Shown here piece after piece: positions 12,479 to 20,171 of a stretch of DNA of 22,529 nt (positions are counted from its first letter, which is position 1; each line of letters begins with the position of its first letter). The notes beneath the pieces were generated by a model that saw only the letters and a program-made list of their open reading frames with translations, was not told where the DNA came from and did not search any database. Both the position numbers and the translations under genes were made by a program. Source of the stretch: Bifidobacteriaceae bacterium. Lineage in GTDB: Bacteria; Actinomycetota; Actinomycetes; Actinomycetales; WQXJ01. The stretch covers positions 1 through 22,529 of the forward strand of contig JAISCU010000123.1 in NCBI GenBank assembly GCA_031265345.1, given 5' to 3'.

Positions 12479-15001
12479 TCAGGCGGCGATGGCGTCCAGC
12501 ACCGGCACTCGCGCGGCGCGGAAGGCGGGCCAGGCGGCCGCCGCGACGGCGGCCACGCACGTCAGCGCCAACATGGCGGCCAGTTGTCCCCAGGGCACGG
12601 CCAGTTCGCGCAGGCCTTGGTCCGCCAGGACGGACGGCAGCGCTGCCGCCAGGCCGACCCCTATCGCCAGGCCGGCCACCGCGCCGAAGACCGCCAGCAA
12701 CACCGCTTCCAGTGAGACCATGGCCCGCAGTTGGGCGCGCCCCAACCCGACCGCTCGCAGCAGTCCGGTCTCGCGGCGGCGCTCCAGCATCGACAGGGCC
12801 AGCGTGTTGACTATGCCCAACGCGGCGATCACCAGGGACATCGCCAACAGCGCGTACACCAGGGCCAACATGGTGTCGATCTGGGCCGACTGGTTGTCGA
12901 TGAATTCGTCGGGGTCCATGACCGCCACCACCACGAAGGGCTCGACGGCGCCGCTGACGGCCCGGTGCAGGTCCGCCGCCGCGACCCCCGGCTCGCCCTT
13001 GACGAAGACGGCTCGGAGGGCATCCTCGCGAGCGGCCACCAACTGGTCCAGGACTCCCAGCGGCCCCAGCATCGGGCCGACCGTGGCGGCGTCGCGCAGA
13101 GCCGCCCCGATCCGGACGCCGACCGCGCCAGCCTCCGACGTGAGCGTGATCCGGTCGCCCAAGGACCAGCCGTGCTGGCGCATCACCGGCGCGGCCACCG
13201 CCACGCCCCCCGTCTCGACGGCCCCCCAAGAGCCCTCGGTCAGCTCCACCTCGACGCTCCGGCCCAGCACCGCCCGGTCGGCCGCAGTCAAAGACAAGAG
13301 CTCTTCGCCTATCTGAACTTCCACGCCGTAGGTGCGGTCGGCCAACGCCACACCCTCTGCGGTCTCCACCGCCTCAGCCGCCCCGGCCGGCATCACCGGT
13401 CCGAGCGGCGCCACGTACAAGTCGGCCAGCAGCGCCCCACGCGTGATCTCTTTGACAGACACCTGGAACGATGCCGCCAGCACGGCAGCGCCGGAGACCA
13501 GCGCCATTCCGATCATCAAGGCCCCGGCGGTCGATGCCGTCCGGCGCGGGTTCCGGGTGACGTTGCGGACCGCGAAGCGGCCGGTCGGGCGCACCCCGAA
13601 GGCCAGGGGCCAGCCCAGGAGCCCGAGCGCCGGACGGGCCGCGGCCGGTGCCGCGACCAAGGCTCCCAACAGCACGGCGACGGCCCCTACGCCCAAGAGC
13701 GGAAGCCGGGGAGCGGCATCGTCCAAAATGACGGCGGCAACCGCGCAGCCCACGCCGCCGCCCAGGAGAACGGTTCCAAGCGCGCCGCGCAGCCGCAGCG
13801 GCCGTCCGGCGTCCAGGCCGACCGCGCCCATCGCCCGAACCGGCGGGACCTGGGCGGCGCGGCGGGCCGGAACTGCCGCCGAAAGAACCGCCGCGACCAG
13901 GCCGATAGCCACCGATCCGAGAACGTTCCCCCAGGTCAGGCCGTTCATTTGCTCCAATTCCAGACCTCCCGACCGCATCACGGCGCGGATGACCTGCAAC
14001 ATGCCCACGCCGACCGCGATCCCCGCCGCCGCTCCGATCAAACCGACCACCGCGGCTTGGCCCAACACCACGGAGAACACCTGGGCCGGGGATGCGCCGA
14101 CGGCTCGCAGCAAGGCGAACTCGGGTGTGCGCTCGCGAACGGTCATGGTGAAGGTGTTGACGATGATGAAGCCGCCCAGGAACAACGCCATCCCGGCGAA
14201 CACCAGCATCAGAGTCTCGACCATGCCCAGGATGGACGCGATCAGCTCGCGGGACTCGTCCCGGATCGCCTCGCCACTGACGGCCTCGGCCCCAGGGGGC
14301 AGCACCGAGGCCACGGCTTCGGCCAAGGCTTCAGGGCTGAGGGTGTCCGAATCGACCGAGAGGAACTCGATCAGGCCGTCCGGGTTGAAGTCCGCCAGCG
14401 CCGTGCCGAGGTCCATCAGCACCACCGAAGCTCCAGCCATGGAAGTCATGGTGGCGATCCCGGTGACAGTGACCGGGCGCAACTCGGCGCCTACCATGAT
14501 GCTGGTCCGGTCACCCACGCCCAGGCCGGCCAGTTCGGCGGTCGAGGCCTCGAGCGCGACCTCGGAGGCGTCGCGCGGTCCCCGGCCCTGGGCGAACTCG
14601 GTGTCGTAACCGGGCTCCCAGCCGATGAACACCCCAGGAGCCCCGCCTTTGGCGACCGGCGTGCCGTCCGAGCCGACCAGCAGGCCGGAGCCGTCGATCT
14701 CGATCTGTACTTCCGAGACCCCCTCGACCTGGCGCACCGTGTCCACCAGGGCGGCCGGGAAGTCGTTGCGGCGGTCCTCGGCCACATCTGCGAACCAGAC
14801 CTCCTGCCCCACCACCTCGCTGCCGCGGACGTAGACGTCGGAATCCGCCGAGACGTCCACGATGGCGTCGAAGGTGGCGTCCATCTGGGCGCGTAGCTGC
14901 AAGGTGCCGGACCAGAAGGCCACCCCCAGGACCACTGCGCAGACCGACAGCGCGAAGCGGCCCCAATGGGCGCGGATGGACCGCCAGGCGACGCGCCACA
15001 T
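12479..15001 (-). CDS. ABC transporter permease, two FtsX-like domains (MacB/LolC-related)
   Basis: An 840-residue membrane protein. Helix 1 (WGRFALSVCAVVLGVAFWSG) is followed by a 200-residue extracytoplasmic domain of MacB_PCD type (with VGDRTSIMVGAELRPVTVTG). Next come the first FtsX unit (helices around FAGMALFLGGFIIVNTFTM, with TVRERTPEFALLRAVGASPAQVF) and a central pair of helices. A second extracytoplasmic domain precedes the second FtsX unit (VIAALGIVNTLALSMLERRRETGLLRAVGLGRAQL). The 'ERxxExxLLRAVG' coupling motif occurs in both halves. This 10-helix layout is the actinobacterial-type exporter permease, likely moving lipids, lipoproteins or peptides rather than importing. Its ATG overlaps the ATPase stop (TGATG), so the genes are coupled. 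It works with the adjacent ATPase, whose Walker A motif is abnormal. Confidence 0.92.
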   Translation of the reverse strand: MWRVAWRSIRAHWGRFALSVCAVVLGVAFWSGTLQLRAQMDATFDAIVDVSADSDVYVRGSEVVGQEVWFADVAEDRRNDFPAALVDTVRQVEGVSEVQIEIDGSGLLVGSDGTPVAKGGAPGVFIGWEPGYDTEFAQGRGPRDASEVALEASTAELAGLGVGDRTSIMVGAELRPVTVTGIATMTSMAGASVVLMDLGTALADFNPDGLIEFLSVDSDTLSPEALAEAVASVLPPGAEAVSGEAIRDESRELIASILGMVETLMLVFAGMALFLGGFIIVNTFTMTVRERTPEFALLRAVGASPAQVFSVVLGQAAVVGLIGAAAGIAVGVGMLQVIRAVMRSGGLELEQMNGLTWGNVLGSVAIGLVAAVLSAAVPARRAAQVPPVRAMGAVGLDAGRPLRLRGALGTVLLGGGVGCAVAAVILDDAAPRLPLLGVGAVAVLLGALVAAPAAARPALGLLGWPLAFGVRPTGRFAVRNVTRNPRRTASTAGALMIGMALVSGAAVLAASFQVSVKEITRGALLADLYVAPLGPVMPAGAAEAVETAEGVALADRTYGVEVQIGEELLSLTAADRAVLGRSVEVELTEGSWGAVETGGVAVAAPVMRQHGWSLGDRITLTSEAGAVGVRIGAALRDAATVGPMLGPLGVLDQLVAAREDALRAVFVKGEPGVAAADLHRAVSGAVEPFVVVAVMDPDEFIDNQSAQIDTMLALVYALLAMSLVIAALGIVNTLALSMLERRRETGLLRAVGLGRAQLRAMVSLEAVLLAVFGAVAGLAIGVGLAAALPSVLADQGLRELAVPWGQLAAMLALTCVAAVAAAAWPAFRAARVPVLDAIAA

Positions 15002-15819
15002 CAGACGGCCGCCCGCGACGTTGGGGCCAGGGCGGCGCGGCCAAGTGTTGCCACGGTATCGGCGGCCTGTTCCTCTTGATGCCCGAGCATCCGCAACCGG
15101 TCCAAGACCCGGTCCTGGGTGGGAGCCGCGAGTTCACCGACCAACCGGCCATCGGACAGGAACAGTACCCGGTGGGCGTGGGCGGCGGCGGCCGGATCGT
15201 GCGTCACCATGATGACCGACTGGCCCAGCTCGTCCACGCTTCGGCGCAGAAAGCCCAGCACGCCCCGCGCCGAGGTGGAGTCGAGGTTGCCGGTCGGCTC
15301 GTCCGCGAACACGACCCGCGGACGGGCTATCAGCGCCCGCGCGCAGGCCACGCGCTGCTGCTGGCCGCCGGACAGTTCGGCGGGCCGGTGGTCGAGCCGG
15401 TCCTTCAGGCCGAGGGTCTGCACGATGCCGTCCAGCCAGTCCCGCTCCACCGGCCGTCTGGCGAGGTCCAGGGGAAGCGTCACGTTCTCCAAAGCCGTCA
15501 GGGTGGGAACCAGGTTGAAGGACTGGAAGACGAAGCCCAACTGGTCGCGCCTGAGCCTGGTCAGGGCGCGCTCCGGCAGGCCGGAGATGATCCGCCCGCC
15601 CAGGGTGACGGTCCCGGAGGTCGGGCGGTCGAGTCCGGCCAGGCAGTGGAGCAGGGTCGAGTTGCCGGAGCCGGACGGCCCCATGATGGCGGTCAGTTGG
15701 CCGCCCGCGAAGGCGACCTCGATGTGGTCGAGCGCCCGGACGGCGGTGTGCCCGGTGCCGTAGATTCTGACTAGGTCTGCGGCGCTGGCGACGGTCTTCG
15801 GGCTGGTTGGTTCGGGCAT
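15001..15819 (-). CDS. ABC transporter ATPase (MacB/LolD type) with Walker A Lys replaced by Asn
   Basis: A 272-residue nucleotide-binding subunit for the downstream FtsX permease. The Q-loop Gln99 (FVFQSFNLVPTLTALENV), the signature LSGGQQQRV (149-157), Walker B with Asp173-Glu174 (VVFADEPTGNLDS) and the switch His207 (VMVTHD-like, reads MVTHD) are all normal and typical of MacB/LolD proteins. The Walker A loop, however, reads GPSGSGNST: residue 53 is Asn (codon AAC, 15663-15661) instead of the Lys that contacts the ATP beta/gamma phosphates. AAG to AAC is a single change. In known ABC proteins, Lys substitution here strongly reduces ATPase activity. ATG 15819 is chosen for GAGGA 8 nt upstream; a GTG at 15867 lacks a site. 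The last base of its stop overlaps the permease start. Confidence 0.93.
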   Translation of the reverse strand: MPEPTSPKTVASAADLVRIYGTGHTAVRALDHIEVAFAGGQLTAIMGPSGSGNSTLLHCLAGLDRPTSGTVTLGGRIISGLPERALTRLRRDQLGFVFQSFNLVPTLTALENVTLPLDLARRPVERDWLDGIVQTLGLKDRLDHRPAELSGGQQQRVACARALIARPRVVFADEPTGNLDSTSARGVLGFLRRSVDELGQSVIMVTHDPAAAAHAHRVLFLSDGRLVGELAAPTQDRVLDRLRMLGHQEEQAADTVATLGRAALAPTSRAAV

Positions 15820-15968
15820 GCGACTATTCCTCGGTCGGGGGATCGATTTGAGCGCGTCCGCTGGCACGGGCGCAGGTCGAATCTATTGGTGCCCCCACCC
15901 TGAGCCGCATCCGGGAAAGCCCTGATTCCGCCCCTGGTTTCAGCGGCCGCCGCGCTAGGACGGGGGCC

Positions 15969-15988
15969 GACCGGACGGCATCGTCCAA
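15969..15988 (-). repeat. Dispersed repeat, shorter copy C
   Basis: It matches the 20-nt core of copies A and B at 18 of 20 positions and begins 2 nt after the flotillin stop on the minus strand. In this copy the core is a perfect hairpin: GGACG (15973-15977), loop GCAT, CGTCC (15982-15986). In minus-strand RNA two flanking U-G pairs extend the stem to 7 bp. Confidence 0.55.
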
Positions 15989-15989
15989 C

Positions 15990-17504
15990 CTATTCTTTGC
16001 TGTGCGGCTCCAGGCCGGCGCCGGGCTCCCGCCCCGCCATGAACGAGGTCAGCCAGGCGCCCAGATCGAGCCCGGTCGCGGCTTTGACCACGGCGGGCAA
16101 CTCGGTCAGGAGGTTGGTGGCGATCCTGGTCACCCCGGAGGCGGACTCCGCGCCGCCGATCACCGTCAAGTTGTCGATGTCCCCGAGCGGCGCGGCCGCC
16201 CCGGCCAGCATCTCCGGCAGGGCAGCCAGGATGCGGTCGATCACGGCCTGCTGGCCGTACTTCTCGTAGGCGGCCGCCAGGAGTTCCTTGACCTCGGCCT
16301 CGGCCTGGCCCTTGGCCCGGATGGCCTCCGCCTCCGCCAAGCCTTGGGCCTTGACCGCTTCAGCCTGCGCCAAACCGAGGGCCCTGGTGGCTTCCGCCGC
16401 GCCCTGGCCCTCGCGACTCGCCAGGGCCGCCCTGACCTCGGCGTCGGCTTGGCCCTTGGCCTGGGCGGCCTCGGCCTGCGCCAGGCCTTGGACGCGGGTG
16501 GCCTCGGCGTGGCCCTGACCCTGTTGCTTGATGACCGCGGCCTGGGCTTTGGCGTCCTGCTCAGCGGTGTAGAGGGCGGCGTCGGCCTGCTTCTGGGCCA
16601 CATACAGGTCCGCGTCCGCCTTGGCGCGGACGCTGGCGTCCAGCACCAGCTTGGCCAACTGGACCTGCTGTTCGGCGTTGGCCTGCTCGGCCTTGGTGAT
16701 GGTCGCGTCCTGCGCCGACTTGGTCTTGGGGCCGACGGCGTTGGCGACGGCCTGGGCCTGGTCCGTCTGGGCCTTGAAATCCGCCTCCTTCAGCGCCGCG
16801 TCCTTGTTGGCCATGGCGATGGCCACCCTGGCGGTGGCCCGCGCCTCCGCCGACTGGCGCTCGTTGTCCGCTTCCGCGATCTCCGCCAACCGGCGGGTCT
16901 CTGCAACCTGGGGGCGCCCCAGGTTGGTGATGTAGTCCTCCGGGTCGGTCACGATGTCGTTGATCTGCAGGGTGTCCACCCGCAGGCCGGACTCCGAGAG
17001 CGCCTCAATGGCGGCGGCCCGGATCTTGGTCGCCAGACCCTCGCGGTCGCGCAGCATCTCCTCCACGGTCATGTTGCCGATCACGCCGCGCAGCGCGCCC
17101 GCCAGGATTGACCGGATGTTGTTGGCGATCTCCGAATCCGAGTCCAAGAACCGCTGGGCGGCCGCCCGGACGCCTTCCGGCGTTCCGTCCACTTTGGCCT
17201 GGGCCACGGCATCGACACGGACCTTGATGTTGTCCTTCGACACGCCCCCGGAGACGGCCAGCTCGATCCGCATCGCCTCCAGCGAGATGACGGTGCACTT
17301 CTGGATGAACGGGACGATGAACGCGCCGGACCCCAGGGCGATCTTGACGCCGCCCTCCGAGCCACGGGCGCCGGTGATCACCAGGGCCTCGTTGGCCTGG
17401 GGTATGCGGTAGCGCCGCGCCACGGCCAGGACGATCAGGCCCAGCACAAAGATGATGCCGACAATCGCCACGACGGAGCCGTTGCGGTCCAGGAATTCAG
17501 TCAC
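15990..17504 (-). CDS. Flotillin-like SPFH-domain membrane scaffold protein
   Basis: A 504-residue protein. One N-terminal membrane segment (residues about 10-29, VVAIVGIIFVLGLIVLAVAR) is followed by the SPFH domain (YRIPQANEALVITGARG ... NIKVRVDAVAQAKVDG ... LRGVIGNMTVEEMLRDREGL ... LRVDTLQINDIVTD). A long Ala/Glu/Gln-rich flotillin coiled coil spans about residues 190-410, then a C-terminal hydrophobic patch. Flotillins form large oligomeric cages in the membrane and organise lipid domains; bacterial FloT/YqfA-type proteins affect cell-envelope fluidity and secretion. The coil holds an 18-residue unit repeated at 340-357 and 388-405 (GLAQAEAAQAKGQADAEV versus GLAEAEAIRAKGQAEAEV). GTG 17504 has AAAGG 9 nt upstream. 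It follows the NfeD-like gene by 21 nt, the same partnership as yuaF-floT in Bacillus. Confidence 0.92.
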   Translation of the reverse strand: MTEFLDRNGSVVAIVGIIFVLGLIVLAVARRYRIPQANEALVITGARGSEGGVKIALGSGAFIVPFIQKCTVISLEAMRIELAVSGGVSKDNIKVRVDAVAQAKVDGTPEGVRAAAQRFLDSDSEIANNIRSILAGALRGVIGNMTVEEMLRDREGLATKIRAAAIEALSESGLRVDTLQINDIVTDPEDYITNLGRPQVAETRRLAEIAEADNERQSAEARATARVAIAMANKDAALKEADFKAQTDQAQAVANAVGPKTKSAQDATITKAEQANAEQQVQLAKLVLDASVRAKADADLYVAQKQADAALYTAEQDAKAQAAVIKQQGQGHAEATRVQGLAQAEAAQAKGQADAEVRAALASREGQGAAEATRALGLAQAEAVKAQGLAEAEAIRAKGQAEAEVKELLAAAYEKYGQQAVIDRILAALPEMLAGAAAPLGDIDNLTVIGGAESASGVTRIATNLLTELPAVVKAATGLDLGAWLTSFMAGREPGAGLEPHSKE

Positions 17505-17525
17505 GGGGGTGGCCTTTCGTTTGAC

Positions 17526-18023
17526 TCAGTTGGGTTCGACTCGGACGGTCTCAGGGTCGATCAATTGCCGCACCGTGACCAGGATCCCGGCTTTGAGCGG
17601 CTGGTCGGCGAGGGCCTGCATGGTGCGCGCCGCGCCCAGGTAGGTCACCGCGACCGTGCCGGTGGTCGGGTCGCCTGGCGCCACGTTGCGGATGGTGCCG
17701 GTTGTGCCGACGATGCCGCGCATGGACAGGTCTTCCTCGTCGCCTTGGGCCCGCTGCAGCCAGGTGTACCAGACGGTCGCCGCGGCGGCGATGATCAGAC
17801 CCGTCCCGGCCGAGGTCAAGGTGACCAGCGCCCAGTTGTCGCTCATGGTCAGACCGAGTATGCCGCCGAAGCCGATGCCCGCGACCAGGCCGCCGATGGA
17901 GGCCCCGGAGATGATCCCGGCGCCGCCGGAGCCGAAGTCCAACGCGTCGCCGATACCGTCCACCAGGGTGGACGCCAGCAGCAACGCCAAGCCCACCACC
18001 GCGACGACGATGAAAATGGTCAT
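17526..18023 (-). CDS. NfeD/YuaF-like membrane protein, flotillin partner
   Basis: A 165-residue protein. An N-terminal membrane segment (MTIFIVVAVVGLALLLASTL) is followed by two further hydrophobic, Gly-rich segments (around GASIGGLVAGIGFGGILGLT and LTSAGTGLIIAAAATVWYTW). A soluble C-terminal domain of about 60 residues (from MRGIVGTTGTIRN) has the small beta-barrel (OB-fold) character of NfeD proteins: GIVGTTGTI, then TVAVTYLGAART and GILVTVRQLIDPETVRVEP. NfeD-like proteins of the short type sit beside flotillin-family genes and are thought to stabilise or position the scaffold. ATG 18023 is chosen for the GGGGG site 6 nt upstream; the frame is open to 18281 only as a shadow of serB. It is co-transcribed with the flotillin gene, 21 nt apart, and starts 29 nt after serB ends. 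Confidence 0.85.
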   Translation of the reverse strand: MTIFIVVAVVGLALLLASTLVDGIGDALDFGSGGAGIISGASIGGLVAGIGFGGILGLTMSDNWALVTLTSAGTGLIIAAAATVWYTWLQRAQGDEEDLSMRGIVGTTGTIRNVAPGDPTTGTVAVTYLGAARTMQALADQPLKAGILVTVRQLIDPETVRVEPN

Positions 18024-18052
18024 CGCCAACCCCCTTTCCGCCTGGTTCAAGC

Positions 18053-18727
18053 CTAACGTGGCCGGGAGGTCGGCCCGACGGGCGCCTGGGCGGCGAAGGC
18101 CCGCAGCAGCGGCAGCGCCGCCATCAACGTGCCGTCGATGGCGTGGTCCGCCGCCGCGGCCACGGCCGGTTTGCCGCCGTACGCGATCGACAGTCCAGCC
18201 GCCGCCATCATGTCGAGGTCGTTGGCGCCGTCGCCCATGGCCGCGACCCTCGACGTTGGCAGGCCGAGGGCTCCGGCCCACTCCAGCAGAGCTGCCGCCT
18301 TGGCCGCCCGGTCGACGACTTGACCGTCGAGGCGGCCTGTCAAGACGGCATCGGACATCTGGAGGGCGTTCGCCCGGTGGAAGTCCAAGCCGAGGTCCAG
18401 GGCCAACGGCGCGACCATCTGTGCAAAGCCGCCCGAGACGGCGCCGACAGCCCAGCCGTCGGCGTGGAGCGCGGCGACCAACTCGCGCGCGCCCGGCGCG
18501 AGGCGCACTGACGAAGTCGCCCGCGCCAGGCCATCCACCCCGAGGCCACGCAGTAAGCCCACCCGTTCCTGCAGGGAGGCGGCAAAATCGAGTTCGCCGC
18601 GCATGGCTCGCTCGGTGATCGCAGCGACCTCGGCTCCGTGTCCGGCCTGGTCGGCCAGCAAGTCGATCCCCTCGGTCGTGGTGAGCGTCGAATCGACGTC
18701 CACCACCAGGAGCGCTGCGGCGGTCAC
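18053..18727 (-). CDS. serB: Phosphoserine phosphatase (HAD superfamily)
   Basis: A 224-residue cytoplasmic enzyme for the last step of serine synthesis (phosphoserine to serine and phosphate). HAD motif I is VVDVDSTLT with nucleophile Asp10 and general acid Asp12. Glu19 and Arg55 fit the substrate-binding residues of SerB. Motif II is Ser98 (VSGGF), motif III Lys143, and motif [11 protein letters not shown] with Asp166 and Asp170. The length corresponds to the catalytic domain alone; many actinobacterial SerB proteins carry N-terminal ACT domains, which are absent here, so allosteric serine control through ACT is not expected. GTG 18727 overlaps the glgC stop (GTGA, 18727-18724), giving tight coupling to a glycogen gene, an uncommon partnership. 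The frame open upstream to 18931 is a shadow of glgC. Confidence 0.92.
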   Translation of the reverse strand: MTAAALLVVDVDSTLTTTEGIDLLADQAGHGAEVAAITERAMRGELDFAASLQERVGLLRGLGVDGLARATSSVRLAPGARELVAALHADGWAVGAVSGGFAQMVAPLALDLGLDFHRANALQMSDAVLTGRLDGQVVDRAAKAAALLEWAGALGLPTSRVAAMGDGANDLDMMAAAGLSIAYGGKPAVAAAADHAIDGTLMAALPLLRAFAAQAPVGPTSRPR

Positions 18728-19965
18728 GGCTCGACGGTCGCGCCTTTGGGGACCACCGTGATCCCGCCGGCGGTGACGGCGTAGCCGCGGGCGCGGTCCA
18801 ATTCTTGGTCGATCCCGATGGTCGCGCCCGGCGCCACCGTCACGGACTTGTCCACGATGGCGCGGTTGACGTGGGCATGGCGTCCGATCTCGACATCGTC
18901 CAGGACCACCGAGTCGGTGACCTGCGACCACGAGTGCAGGTGCACGCCGGGAGAGACCACCGAGCCGGAGATCGTGGCGCCGGACACGATCACGCCGGGA
19001 GAGACCAGCGAACGCGAGGCGTGGCCTATCCGTCCAGGCTCGGCGTGGGTGAACTTGGCTGGCGGCAGCCCGGTGTTGCCGGTGATCAGCGGCCAGCGCC
19101 AGTTGTAGAGGTTGAAGACTGGAACGGTCGAGATGAGGTCGCGGTGGGCTTCGTAATAGACGTCGAGGGTGCCCACGTCGCGCCAGTACGCCCGGTCGCG
19201 GTCGGTCGACCCGGGCACGTCGTTGAACTTGAAGTCGTAGAAGCCGGCCGCGCCGCGCTCCACGAAGGCGGGCACTATGTCGCCGCCCATGTCGTGACGG
19301 GAGGACATCTTGGTGGCGTCCGTCAAGACCGCGTCCATGAGCGCGTCGGAGGTGAACACGTAGTTGCCCATCGACGCCAGGACCGATCCCGGGTCGTCCG
19401 GCAAGCCCTGCGCGTCCTTGGGCTTCTCGCGGAACTCCTTGATGAAGCCGGGGTGCTCCGGATCGGTCTCCAGGACACCGAACTGGTCGGCCAGGGCGAT
19501 GGGCTGGCGGATGCCCGCCACTGTGAGCTCTGCGCCCGATTCGATGTGCTGGCGCACCATCTGCGAGAAGTCCATGCGGTAGACATGGTCCGCGCCGACC
19601 ACCACGACGATGTCCGGCTTCTCGTCGTCGAGCAGGTTGAGGGACTGGTAGATGGCGTCGGCCGAGCCCAGGAACCAGTTCTTGCCCTTGCGTTGCTGCG
19701 CCGGCACCGGCGCCACGTATTGATGCAGCAACGAGGACAGGTTCCAGGTCGACGCGATGTGACGGTCGAGCGAGTGTGACTTGTACTGGGTCAACACCAC
19801 GATCTGCAAATAACCGGAGTTGACCAGGTTGGACAACGGAAAATCGATCAGGCGGTAGATGCCGCCGAACGGGACCGCTGGCTTGGCGCGGTCGCGGGTC
19901 AACGGCATCAGCCGTTTGCCCTCTCCGCCAGCCAGAACGATCGCCAAGACCCGGGGTGTAGCCAT
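18724..19965 (-). CDS. glgC: Glucose-1-phosphate adenylyltransferase (ADP-glucose pyrophosphorylase)
   Basis: A 413-residue enzyme making ADP-glucose from glucose-1-phosphate and ATP, the committed step of bacterial glycogen (and actinobacterial methylglucose or alpha-glucan) synthesis. It opens [18 protein letters not shown] with the nucleotide-binding GGEGKRL loop, then [20 protein letters not shown], the regulatory/substrate region of Glg[13 protein letters not shown] holds the catalytic Asp, and 'FIKEFREKP' binds glucose-1-phosphate. The C-terminal third is a left-handed beta-helix ([20 protein letters not shown]). ATG 19965 is the first start matching the family N-terminus; there is no Shine-Dalgarno sequence. 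TACGTT (19978-19973) lies 7 nt upstream and could be the -10 of a leaderless mRNA. The open frame to 20301 upstream has no family similarity. It is coupled to serB by a 4-nt overlap. Confidence 0.95.
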   Translation of the reverse strand: MATPRVLAIVLAGGEGKRLMPLTRDRAKPAVPFGGIYRLIDFPLSNLVNSGYLQIVVLTQYKSHSLDRHIASTWNLSSLLHQYVAPVPAQQRKGKNWFLGSADAIYQSLNLLDDEKPDIVVVVGADHVYRMDFSQMVRQHIESGAELTVAGIRQPIALADQFGVLETDPEHPGFIKEFREKPKDAQGLPDDPGSVLASMGNYVFTSDALMDAVLTDATKMSSRHDMGGDIVPAFVERGAAGFYDFKFNDVPGSTDRDRAYWRDVGTLDVYYEAHRDLISTVPVFNLYNWRWPLITGNTGLPPAKFTHAEPGRIGHASRSLVSPGVIVSGATISGSVVSPGVHLHSWSQVTDSVVLDDVEIGRHAHVNRAIVDKSVTVAPGATIGIDQELDRARGYAVTAGGITVVPKGATVEP

Positions 19966-19991
19966 GTCTAGGAACGTACCCTTTCTCGCGT

Positions 19992-20018
19992 CGGCTCGGG
20001 GTCGCAGCCGGGGTTTTT
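19992..20018 (+). terminator. Terminator-like hairpin with T-tract, not behind any gene
   Basis: CGGCT (19992-19996), 9-nt loop, AGCCG (20006-20010), then GGG and TTTTT (20014-20018). It reads in plus direction, yet no plus-strand gene lies to the left (glgC is on the other strand). It may block antisense transcription into the holA region or be coincidental. Confidence 0.3.
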
Positions 20019-20021
20019 CTT

Positions 20022-20054
20022 GTCGACTGGGACGCTTACCACAGCCCAGCCGAC
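20022..20054. promoter_or_regulatory. 10-nt inverted repeat in glgC/holA divergent region
   Basis: GTCGACTGGG (20022-20031) and CCCAGCCGAC (20045-20054) pair with one mismatch across a 13-nt loop. It lies in the 206-bp divergent region, about 60 bp upstream of glgC. Candidate operator or mRNA leader structure. Confidence 0.35.
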
Positions 20055-20128
20055 TGACCTGTACAGCCAGATTAGTCGTTGTCGGCCGGGCCTCGCGCCA
20101 GATGGCTAACAAAGGTTTGCCGATGCCG

Positions 20129-20152
20129 CCGGGCCGGCCCGGTGTCACCGGG
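20129..20152. promoter_or_regulatory. Two overlapping perfect palindromes just upstream of holA
   Basis: CCGGGCCGGCCCGG (20129-20142) and CCCGGTG-T-CACCGGG (20138-20152) share 5 bp, so only one can fold at a time. They end 19 nt before the holA ATG, close to its ribosome site. They could be alternative RNA hairpins or binding sites. Confidence 0.4.
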
Positions 20153-20171
20153 GCGTGGGAAGATCGTCTGC

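Noticed and set aside
13711..13724. Further match to the dispersed-repeat core (GCGGCATCGTCC)
   Set aside because: It lies inside the permease coding sequence and encodes a normal segment; the match is short and can be chance in high-GC DNA.
12731..14896. 721-codon open frame on the plus strand
   Set aside because: It lies opposite the FtsX-type permease; the composition (Arg, Gln, His, Gly) is that of a high-GC shadow frame.
16241..16603. Low-complexity GC repeats read as a possible tandem repeat element
   Set aside because: They reflect the Ala/Glu/Gln codons of the flotillin coiled coil rather than a separate DNA element.
20079..20171. N-terminal extension of holA from GTG 20079
   Set aside because: The added residues are Arg/Pro-rich, cross two palindromes and do not resemble the family N-terminus; ATG 20172 has a ribosome site.
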